NCBI GenBank assembly: GCA_948760655.1
Contig: CAQBKK010000006.1
Coordinates: 1-28,909 of the forward strand
DNA length: 28,909 bases
Source: an uncultured Bacilli bacterium
GTDB lineage: Bacteria; Bacillota_I; Bacilli_A; RF39; UBA660
Direction: 5' to 3'
Position numbers and translations under genes: made by a program
Notes under the pieces: generated by a model
Databases searched by the model: none
What the model was told of the DNA's origin: nothing
Seen by the model: the letters and a program-made list of their open reading frames with translations, nothing else
Shown: in pieces, positions 22,485-28,909 of the stretch
How positions within the stretch are numbered: the first letter of the stretch is position 1
Layout of the letters: each line of letters opens with the position of its first letter

Positions 22485-22976
22485 TTATTTTATTAGAGAT
22501 TCTAATTTTTCCAGTACATATTTTTTTGTTTCTTCATACGTTTTATTTAGAACAATACTAAATTCATTGTATAGATATTTTTCAGCAAGATTAAAGTAAT
22601 AGTAATCTTTGTCACTTATTTTCTTTTTATTTTCTTCTCTTTTTTTGTTTCTTAAGTAAGTAGTTTTGATAATTCTTACATAATCTTCTAAGGAATTACT
22701 ATTCATTAAATTTTTGTACTCATTTTCTAATAGCTTGTCTTCGGTGGTGATTGTTTTTATTTCTGGCATTTTATTTATTATTCGTTCGACTTCTTCTTTT
22801 GTGATTAAATCTCTTAAAAATCCTGATGTGTTTGTTATGGGAATATCTATATGTAATGATGGATCCTCTACTGGTACTAAGCGATAGTAATCTTCTTTAT
22901 CGCGATAGTTTTCTTTCATTTCTTTTATTTGGCATACTTCTTTTCGATAAATTACATAGTCTCCAATTTTTTTCAT
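22485..22976 (-). CDS. CarD-family transcriptional regulator
   Basis: A 163-residue protein. The N-terminal RNA-polymerase-interacting domain (CdnL/TRCF Tudor-like, about 1-60: MKKIGDYVIYRKEVCQIKEM, with YYRLVPVED and SLHIDIPI) is followed by an all-helical C-terminal domain (about 65-163) with the typical YNEFSIVLNKTYEETKKYV ending. CarD binds the RNA polymerase beta subunit and stabilises open complexes at many promoters. The ribosome binding site AAGAGGG is 4 nt from the ATG. The gene lies downstream of asnB, and a terminator-like hairpin sits immediately in front of the ribosome binding site. Confidence 0.92.
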   Translation of the reverse strand: MKKIGDYVIYRKEVCQIKEMKENYRDKEDYYRLVPVEDPSLHIDIPITNTSGFLRDLITKEEVERIINKMPEIKTITTEDKLLENEYKNLMNSNSLEDYVRIIKTTYLRNKKREENKKKISDKDYYYFNLAEKYLYNEFSIVLNKTYEETKKYVLEKLESLIK

Positions 22977-22990
22977 AAAACCCTCTTTTC

Positions 22991-23039
22991 TAAATAAAAA
23001 GTAGCTATTACAACAGGACTTACGCCTTTGTATAGCTAC
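22991..23039 (-). terminator. Terminator-like hairpin between asnB and carD
   Basis: A long hairpin: GTAGCTAT (23039-23032) pairs with ATAGCTAC (23008-23001), extended by ACAA/TTGT and AGG/CCT with two single-base bulges, and followed on the minus strand by TTTTTATTT. It can end asnB transcription, but it also sits in the leader of the carD message. Confidence 0.75.
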
Positions 23040-23053
23040 ACGTTGTTGTGTTT

Positions 23054-23082
23054 ATTATAGCATTTTCTTTTCTTTTTCGTAA
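23054..23082 (-). promoter_or_regulatory. Promoter upstream of carD
   Basis: TTACGA (23082-23077) and TATAAT (23059-23054), 17 nt apart, with an extended -10 TGC just upstream. The start near 23047 is 8 nt before the hairpin. Confidence 0.6.
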
Positions 23083-23089
23083 GAGAAAA

Positions 23090-24925
23090 TTATGTTGTTT
23101 TGTAGGGTTTGTCTAAAAAGAATATTTCGTACCATTTCAAAAAGCAGTAGACTGTCCATACTTTTTTGTAGGTATCTTTTTTGTGATTTTTGTGTTCTTC
23201 TAAGAGTTTGATTAAGTAGTCTTGATTAAAGAACTCGCTTACAAAGTCTTGTTGAAAAGTTGTTTTTACTTCGTTATAAAAATCTGTTTTTCTTAACCAT
23301 TCACGAAGTGGCACAGGGAATCCTAATTTCTTCTTTTTATAGGATTCGTTCGGAATGACTTTTTTTGCTGCACTTCTTAAAGCTACTTTTGTATTAGCTT
23401 TTGTTACTTTGCTTTCTTCGTTTAAAGTACTCGCAAGACGAAATACTTCGGTATCAATGAAAGGAACTCTTCCTTCAATACTATTTGCCATTGTCATGCG
23501 GTCTGCTTTTTGTAAAATATCTTTGATTAGCCAAAAATGAATGTCAATGGCTTGCATTTTGGTTATGTTGTCACGCCCTTTTTGGGCGTCAAAAATAGGT
23601 TTGGTAAGTTCTTTGTTTTTAATTTTGTCACTGCACACTAGTATTTTTTTTCTTTCTTTCTCACTGAATACTTTGTTGACTCCAATGTATTCGTTTTCTA
23701 GTTTTGTACCACGACGAACAATAAAGTTACGTCCTTTTACTTCGGGAAGGATACTAAAAATTATTGCAGCAAAGTGTCTTAAAAAGTAAGGCAGATTGTT
23801 GTACCACTTTAAGTCGACTTCTTCTCTATATTTGTTGTATCCGCCGAAAAATTCGTCGGCGCCTTCTCCAGATAAAACGACTTTCACGTCTTGACTTGCT
23901 AAATTGGAAACAAAGTAAAGGGCAATGGCTGCGGGGTCACTGGATGGTTCGTCCATGTGGTATAGAATGGTGGGAACAATATTTTTGTATTCTTCTTTGG
24001 TAATCTTTTTGCTTATATTTTTAATACTTAGTTTGTCTGCTAAGTCTTTGGCGTAATCAATTTCGTTGTATTTGTCTTCTTCATACCCTACAGTATAGGT
24101 TTTGTTTGGTTTTGCTAAACTAACAATATAAGAAGAGTCTATTCCACTGGATAAAAAGGAACCTACTTCGACATCGCTTAGCATGTGATGGGCAACAGAG
24201 TCTTTCATGACTTTATCGATTTCTTCTGTTGTCTTTTTTAAATCTCTATTTTTTTCGTTAAATTGAATTTCAAAGTATCTTTCTATTTTTAAATTTTCTT
24301 TTTGGTAAGTTAGGCTACAACCTGGATCTAAGCGATATACTCCTTTAAAAAATGTTTCGGTGGTAGGAGTAAAACTGAAGGATAGGTAAGGGCCTATTAA
24401 ATCTTTATTTAGGATGCGTTCGAATTTCGGATGTTCAAAGAAAGATTTAATTTCTGATGCAAAAAGCAAAGTATTTTCTTTTTGGTAATAATAGAATGGT
24501 TTAATACCGAATGGGTCTCTTGCACAAAATAGAGTTTCGGTATTTTTATCCCATAGGGCAAAAGCAAACATTCCTCGAAGCTTCTTCGGTAAGTTATGCC
24601 CCCATTCTTCGTAGCCGTGCAGTAAGACTTCTGTATCACAATTGGTTTTGAATACGTGTTTTTTCTTTTTTAGTTCATCTTTTAATTCTATGTAGTTATA
24701 AATTTCTCCATTAAATACGACAACGATTGAATCATCTTCATTGAACATTGGTTGGGAACCACTTTCTAAGTCAATGATAGAAAGACGACGATGTCCTAGG
24801 GCGATATTTTTATCTACATAATATCCTTCGCCATCTGGGCCACGATGCATAATACGGTCAGCCATTTTTTTTACGATTTTTTTCTTATTTTTTTCTTCAC
24901 TTATAAATCCTACAATTCCGCACAT
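23090..24925 (-). CDS. asnB: Asparagine synthetase, glutamine-hydrolysing
   Basis: A 611-residue enzyme that makes asparagine from aspartate, glutamine and ATP. The glutaminase domain begins with the nucleophile Cys2 (MCGIVGFISEE) and contains MHRGPDGEGY and GHRRLSIIDLESGSQPM, plus NGEIYNY. The synthetase domain (about 210-600) has the ATP-binding SSGIDSSYIVSLA loop and VKVVLSGEGADEFFGGYNKY, then FPVPLREWLR near the end. Length is normal. A GGAG ribosome binding site lies 9-10 nt before the ATG. It is separated from the upstream tex gene by a strong terminator, so it should have its own promoter, of which only a weak -10 (CATAAT) is visible. Confidence 0.95.
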   Translation of the reverse strand: MCGIVGFISEEKNKKKIVKKMADRIMHRGPDGEGYYVDKNIALGHRRLSIIDLESGSQPMFNEDDSIVVVFNGEIYNYIELKDELKKKKHVFKTNCDTEVLLHGYEEWGHNLPKKLRGMFAFALWDKNTETLFCARDPFGIKPFYYYQKENTLLFASEIKSFFEHPKFERILNKDLIGPYLSFSFTPTTETFFKGVYRLDPGCSLTYQKENLKIERYFEIQFNEKNRDLKKTTEEIDKVMKDSVAHHMLSDVEVGSFLSSGIDSSYIVSLAKPNKTYTVGYEEDKYNEIDYAKDLADKLSIKNISKKITKEEYKNIVPTILYHMDEPSSDPAAIALYFVSNLASQDVKVVLSGEGADEFFGGYNKYREEVDLKWYNNLPYFLRHFAAIIFSILPEVKGRNFIVRRGTKLENEYIGVNKVFSEKERKKILVCSDKIKNKELTKPIFDAQKGRDNITKMQAIDIHFWLIKDILQKADRMTMANSIEGRVPFIDTEVFRLASTLNEESKVTKANTKVALRSAAKKVIPNESYKKKKLGFPVPLREWLRKTDFYNEVKTTFQQDFVSEFFNQDYLIKLLEEHKNHKKDTYKKVWTVYCFLKWYEIFFLDKPYKTT

Positions 24926-24975
24926 AATGGATTCTCCTAACTAAATTAGATTTATTTTTATTATGCTCATTTTAT

Positions 24976-25009
24976 TTAAAAAAATAGATAGAGCATGTTC
25001 TCTATCTAT
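24976..25009 (-). terminator. Terminator of tex
   Basis: A perfect 10-bp stem ATAGATAGAG / CTCTATCTAT (24984-24993 with 25000-25009), with a 6-nt loop and seven T on the minus strand, lies 14 nt after the tex stop. Confidence 0.88.
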
Positions 25010-25022
25010 AATTATAGCATAT

Positions 25023-27137
25023 TTAAATCAGGGTTAGATTTACTTTTTCTTTTTCTTTATCGATTTTGTCAACATGGCAGGTAATAATGTCTCCCACATG
25101 AATGACATCTAATGGATTGGAAACAAATTCTTTGCTTAATTTTGAAATATGGATTAGTCCATCATTATGAAGACCAATGTCTACGAAAGCACCAAAGGAT
25201 ACAACGTTTCTTACAGTTCCTGTTAATTCCATCCCTTCTTTTAAATCATCAATGGTTAAAACGTCACTTTTTAGTAAAACATCATCAAGAGCATCTCTAG
25301 GGTCTAGTCCAGGTGTTACTAATTCTTTTAATATATCTTGAATCGTATATACATCTGTGTTGTATTTTTTGCTTAATTCTTCTACATTGGTAGAGGCAAT
25401 TTTTTCTTTGAAACTTTCTGTTTGAGCATCTTTCAACTCTAAGTTTAAACACTCTAGTATTTTTTCGGTAATTGCATAGCTTTCTGGATGGATTTTTGTT
25501 TTGTCTAGAGGATTTTCTCCATCAATGATTCGCAAGAAACCTATACATTGTTCATAGATTTTATCACTAATTCCAGAAATCTTTTTTATTTCTTCTCTAT
25601 TTTTAAAGTTGTGTTCTTTTTTAAATTTTTGGATGTTTTCAATACATTTTTTGTTTAGACCTGAAATGTATTTTAAGATACTTGTACTTGCTGTATTGAT
25701 ATTCACTCCCACAACATTTACGATTTTCGATACTGTAAAGTCTAAGGCTTCCCCTAAATTTCCTTGATTTACATCGTGTTGGTATTCTCCAACGCCAATG
25801 GATTTGGGGTCAATTTTAACTAGTTCGGATAGTGGGTCTTGTATTCTTCTTCCAATTGAAATAGCACTTCTTTTTTCTACAGTAAGATTTGGGAACTCTT
25901 CTATCGCTAGTTTGCTTGCTGAATATACACTTGCTCCTGCTTCACTTACAATATTGTATTTCACATCGAGTCCTTTAATTGCTTCTGCTACAAACTTTTC
26001 ACTTTCACGAGACGCTGTACCATTTCCTATAGCAATAATATTAACATTGTACTTGGTGATTAATTCTCTTAGTATTTTTGTAGCTTCTACTTTTTTGTTG
26101 TGTGGTTCATGTGGGAATATGGCTGCAATTTCTAAAACTTCTCCATATGGATTTAAAACTGCAAGTTTGCACCCTGTACGGAAAGCTGGATCGAAACCAA
26201 TAACCGTTTTATTTTTTATTGGTTTTGTTAGTAATAATTTTTCTAAATTGTCTTTGAATGTTTTAATCGCTTCAACGCTAGCATTATCGGTTAGCATGGT
26301 GCGTATTTCTCTTTCGATGCTTGGCAAAATTAAACGTTTTAAAGCGTCTAGAATCGCTGATTCAACAATGGGTGCTACATAAGAATTTTTATTTTTTATG
26401 TTTCTTTCTTTGTAATTTTCTAAAATTTTGTCGTTATCAAAGTCAAGTGATGCAGATAACACTCCTTCTTTTTCTCCACGATTTATCGCAAGAACACGAT
26501 AATGTTTTATGTATTTGATTCGATCGTGAAATTCGTAATACATTTCATAGGTCTTTTTTTCATCTTCAGCATTTTTTTTCTTTTTGGTTACAAGCATTCC
26601 TGTATTAAATATAAAGTTACGAACCCATTTTCTTGAAGATGCATTGTCACTTATCCATTCACTGATAATATAACCTGCATTTTTCACGGCGTCTTCTATA
26701 GACATATTGTAACCACTTGCAAGTTTATTTATATCTCCAGTTGTGGGAAAAGACATAATTTTTTTTGCTAATGGCTCTAGTCCTAATTTGATGGCTTCTG
26801 TTGCTTTTGTCTTTTTCTTTTCTTTGAATGGACGATATAAATCTTCTACTTCAATTAATTTTGTACAAGCACGAATACTACTTTCTAATTCATCTGTTAG
26901 TAAGTCTTTTTCTGCAATCAGTCTAATGACATCTTCTTTTCTTTTTTCTAGATTGCATAGATATTTATATTGTTCATCAATTAGGCCAATTTGTTCTTCG
27001 TCAAGAGCTCCTGTTGCTTCTTTTCTATAACGAGCAATAAAAGGAATGGTGCAATCTTCACTGAAAAGTTTTAGTACTGCTTGAACTTGATACTCCTTTA
27101 CATTTAATTGTTCTGCTAAACTTTTTACTATATTCAT
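25023..27137 (-). CDS. tex: Tex-family RNA-binding transcription accessory protein
   Basis: A 704-residue protein. The N-terminal helical Tex domain contains CTIPFIARYRKEATGALDEE. The YqgF/RuvC-like domain (about 315-450) contains VIGFDPAFRTGCKLAVLNPY and IAIGNGTASRESEKFVAE. Then come tandem helix-hairpin-helix repeats (about 480-560; SKIVNVVGVNINTAS) and a C-terminal S1 RNA-binding domain (GTVRNVVSFGAFVDIGLHND and GLIHISKL). The start is the ATG at 27137 with GGAGG 7 nt upstream. The in-frame TTG at 27149 is part of the same signal and is rejected. Tex binds nucleic acids and affects transcription and translation. Its ribosome binding site abuts the terminator of the preceding gene, so expression is by readthrough or an unseen promoter. 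Confidence 0.95.
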   Translation of the reverse strand: MNIVKSLAEQLNVKEYQVQAVLKLFSEDCTIPFIARYRKEATGALDEEQIGLIDEQYKYLCNLEKRKEDVIRLIAEKDLLTDELESSIRACTKLIEVEDLYRPFKEKKKTKATEAIKLGLEPLAKKIMSFPTTGDINKLASGYNMSIEDAVKNAGYIISEWISDNASSRKWVRNFIFNTGMLVTKKKKNAEDEKKTYEMYYEFHDRIKYIKHYRVLAINRGEKEGVLSASLDFDNDKILENYKERNIKNKNSYVAPIVESAILDALKRLILPSIEREIRTMLTDNASVEAIKTFKDNLEKLLLTKPIKNKTVIGFDPAFRTGCKLAVLNPYGEVLEIAAIFPHEPHNKKVEATKILRELITKYNVNIIAIGNGTASRESEKFVAEAIKGLDVKYNIVSEAGASVYSASKLAIEEFPNLTVEKRSAISIGRRIQDPLSELVKIDPKSIGVGEYQHDVNQGNLGEALDFTVSKIVNVVGVNINTASTSILKYISGLNKKCIENIQKFKKEHNFKNREEIKKISGISDKIYEQCIGFLRIIDGENPLDKTKIHPESYAITEKILECLNLELKDAQTESFKEKIASTNVEELSKKYNTDVYTIQDILKELVTPGLDPRDALDDVLLKSDVLTIDDLKEGMELTGTVRNVVSFGAFVDIGLHNDGLIHISKLSKEFVSNPLDVIHVGDIITCHVDKIDKEKEKVNLTLI

Positions 27138-27146
27138 AATTTCCTC

Positions 27147-27179
27147 CAAAAAAGAAGATATAGAAGTGTTTCTATATCT
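27147..27179 (-). terminator. Terminator directly upstream of tex
   Basis: A 10-bp stem AGATATAGAA / TTCTATATCT (27156-27165 with 27170-27179), a 4-nt loop and TCTTTTTT on the minus strand follow the SipW-type surface gene. The T-tract ends against the tex ribosome binding site. Confidence 0.85.
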
Positions 27180-27192
27180 CTTTCATTCTTTT

Positions 27193-27708
27193 TTATACTT
27201 CTTCTATAAATAGTTTACCACTAATGGTTTTTCCCATGTCTTCAGATTGATCTTCTGCTGTATTTTCATAAGTTACTGTAAGTGTATAGGTATGAGAGGT
27301 CCCACCATTTATTGTAATTACATTACTAATGGCTGTTGTTGTACTTGGAAAAACTCCAGATGCTATTACTTCTTCGCCTCTTTTTAATACATATTTTAAG
27401 TCTTCTTTTTTTATAAATGTATTTTCTAATTCATTAATAACTACTTTGTAATCAATACTAGACCCACCACTATTTTCTAAAGTAAATGTTTTGTCAAAAG
27501 TATCTCCAGGAATAATGTTTGAAAATGTTAATATGGGGCCATCAATAAATGATGCATTAAACTGAGCAGTTTTCATTCCTGTACTTGTTCCATCTCCTGT
27601 TTGGGTTACTACTGCTGTATAATAAGCATAACTACTTGCTACTATAGCAACTATAAACAAAAATATAGATACAATAGAAATTGCTATTGTAACATTTTTT
27701 TTATTCAT
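27193..27708 (-). CDS. SipW-type exported protein (TasA/camelysin-like)
   Basis: A 171-residue protein with an unusual long signal segment: MNKKNVTIAISIVSIFLFIV is followed by a cleavage region SSYAYYT, the hallmark of substrates of SipW-type signal peptidases. The mature part (about 35-171) is beta-rich with the Ser/Thr-rich strands FTLENSGGSSIDYKVVI and SHTYTLTVTYEN, like TasA/camelysin and spore-coat-like proteins. It may form surface fibres. The ATG at 27708 is chosen because the GGTGAT signal ends 4 nt before it; the GTG at 27717 lies inside that signal. The gene has a strong promoter, and a terminator follows it. Confidence 0.8.
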   Translation of the reverse strand: MNKKNVTIAISIVSIFLFIVAIVASSYAYYTAVVTQTGDGTSTGMKTAQFNASFIDGPILTFSNIIPGDTFDKTFTLENSGGSSIDYKVVINELENTFIKKEDLKYVLKRGEEVIASGVFPSTTTAISNVITINGGTSHTYTLTVTYENTAEDQSEDMGKTISGKLFIEEV

Positions 27709-27735
27709 CCTAATCACCAGTTTCTATCTATAAAT

Positions 27736-27764
27736 ATTATCTATTATTCTTTTGTTTTTGTCAA
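27736..27764 (-). promoter_or_regulatory. Promoter of the SipW-type gene
   Basis: A perfect TTGACA (27764-27759) and GATAAT (27741-27736) are 17 nt apart on the minus strand, about 30 nt before the start. Confidence 0.8.
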
Positions 27765-27773
27765 TTCTAAATG

Positions 27774-28909
27774 TTAACCAATTAGGAATCTTGGGCGTAC
27801 ACCACGAGGAGAATTTGCTACATCGTATGTTGGAATTCGAGAAATATTGTGAACAAATCCAAAACGAGTAGGGCTTACAACATTTTTTAAAGTATAACCA
27901 TATCTATCACCATTTATGCTAGAATTTATTAACTCTGGTTTTAATCTAAAAATAGCATATTGATGATCATCAACTCCTACATCCCAAGCACTTGATGAGT
28001 ATACTGTAGCTCCATATACATTTATTTCGCTCATTAAATCAATTTTACTTTCTACCCATTTCCAACTATTTGCAGATCCCATAAAATTCCCACCTGCCAT
28101 GCTGAAAGCATCATTGTTTACATTATTCGTTAGTGCTGTATTGTACGATAAAATATGTGTACCAAAAGCTGGTTTAACATGTGTATTGTATACACTATTT
28201 GAAACATCTGGATTTAGCGTTACTTGTTTCATTTTGCTGTTATAATACCCACCTTCTGTTGTTGCTGTATCATTCATGGGCTCAACTGCTAAAAAAACAT
28301 TTGGTATTATTGTTAAATGATGTTTTGTTAACGATCCACCATTGGCACCACCATCAATATATCCTGTATACAAATAATTATCAATATCAGCAACCAACCA
28401 TGTAACGTTATTCGCTACTATATAATCGCCGACATAAATATCGTCAAATGTTCCGTTACTTATCATTTCATACAAACTTCCATCATTGTGATACTCCGTT
28501 ATGTCTTTTCCTCGGTAGGTGTTTCTTCGTAAAGCCTTTCCTGCTTCTATGTATTTGTTGTATTCTTCTTCACTTAAGTTTGAAGTAAACGTAATATTAC
28601 ACTTCGCATTACTACTTACATTTTCAAGTGTTAAATTCCATGCGTTATAGTCCCACTCACCTCTTGTTCCATTTGTACAATCTACATTTGTTTTATAGTA
28701 TCCTCTTGCTGGAATAGTTGTTTCTTTCTTGTCATCTACTACTACACTTAACATTTTAATGTCATATCCAAAATCTGGGATAGTCCCTTTTAACACATTG
28801 AATTCTTTTTCTTCTTCATACAACGCATAGGTTCTATATAATGTGATAGCTCCAAGTATTGCTAGTATTCCTACAATAGAACCTATAATCATTTTCTTTT
28901 GTTTTTGGT
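27774..28909 (-). CDS. DUF6273-like surface protein, N-terminus outside the window
   Basis: At least 378 residues are visible. A single membrane helix (IIGSIVGILAILGAITLY) is followed by an extracellular stretch with a Cys pair (VDCTNG and NAKCNITF). A C-terminal DUF6273-like domain follows: VGDYIVANNVTWLVADID, the middle GGYYNSKMKQVTL, and the ending SPRGVRPRFLIG. An ATG exists at 28892, but the frame is open upstream to the edge with Lys- and Gln-rich codons and no ribosome binding site precedes that ATG, so the true start is probably just outside. Proteins of this type are numerous in uncultured gut Firmicutes. It precedes the SipW-type gene. Confidence 0.7.
   Translation of the reverse strand, partial: QKQKKMIIGSIVGILAILGAITLYRTYALYEEEKEFNVLKGTIPDFGYDIKMLSVVVDDKKETTIPARGYYKTNVDCTNGTRGEWDYNAWNLTLENVSSNAKCNITFTSNLSEEEYNKYIEAGKALRRNTYRGKDITEYHNDGSLYEMISNGTFDDIYVGDYIVANNVTWLVADIDNYLYTGYIDGGANGGSLTKHHLTIIPNVFLAVEPMNDTATTEGGYYNSKMKQVTLNPDVSNSVYNTHVKPAFGTHILSYNTALTNNVNNDAFSMAGGNFMGSANSWKWVESKIDLMSEINVYGATVYSSSAWDVGVDDHQYAIFRLKPELINSSINGDRYGYTLKNVVSPTRFGFVHNISRIPTYDVANSPRGVRPRFLIG

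Noticed and set aside
23001..23039. A preQ1 or other known riboswitch before carD
   Set aside because: The hairpin does not match the preQ1 consensus or any riboswitch I know, so I report only an attenuator-like structure.
25798..26382. A 194-codon frame on the plus strand inside tex
   Set aside because: It is antisense to the conserved YqgF-like part of tex and has no recognisable domain or ribosome binding site.

Overview
The window is very AT-rich, uses the standard genetic code (TGA serves as a stop at several gene ends), and has short intergenic gaps, Shine-Dalgarno sites of the GGAGG or GGTGAT type and many T-tailed hairpin terminators. Its BceAB-RS-like module, SipW-type exported protein, DUF6273-like surface protein, TspO, CarD and Tex proteins fit an uncultured gut-type member of the Firmicutes/Bacilli, possibly an RF39-like lineage. 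That placement is inferred from gene content and composition, not from a marker gene.

Layout. 1-1011 holds a partial unknown gene, tRNA-Gly(TCC), tRNA-Thr(CGT) and two tiny overlapping ORFs. 1188-5702 is a complete peptide-sensing and resistance module on the minus strand: an ABC ATPase and BceB-type permease, then a response regulator and an intramembrane-sensing kinase. A perfect match to the BceR-type operator (TNACA-N4-TGTAA) lies in front of the ATPase gene. 5886-7376 is a gene graveyard: a frameshifted DUF3795 gene, a truncated ASCH gene, a nitrilase gene with two frameshifts whose end is replaced by the tail of another protein, and a frameshifted small gene. 7472-8428 is an intact DUF1016/PDDEXK protein.

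8739-12571 is a four-gene cell-surface operon (PAP2 phosphatase, phosphodiester glycosidase, membrane-anchored unknown, GT2-GtrA glycosyltransferase). It is divergent from a CapA-family gene (12751-13947). Then come a CYTH + GIY-YIG pair and a divergent HAD phosphatase gene.

15638-18300 is the most interesting block: a tightly packed four-gene operon of an HhH-GPD glycosylase-like protein, a DUF2419/Qng1-type queuosine salvage hydrolase, a deoxyribosyltransferase-like Rossmann protein and a Nudix hydrolase. It looks like a base or nucleotide salvage pathway centred on queuine. Next come a DinJ/RelB antitoxin gene whose YafQ toxin partner is frameshifted, an ASCH protein, a broken RBBP9-like hydrolase gene, a second Nudix hydrolase, a uracil-DNA-glycosylase-superfamily gene overlapping an unknown gene, TspO, CarD, AsnB and Tex. 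Two surface-exported proteins close the window, the last one running off the edge.

Recurring themes are reductive decay of small accessory genes (at least five broken genes among intact long ones), terminators that overlap stop codons or neighbouring genes, and two housekeeping genes (carD and tex) that sit directly behind terminator-like hairpins.
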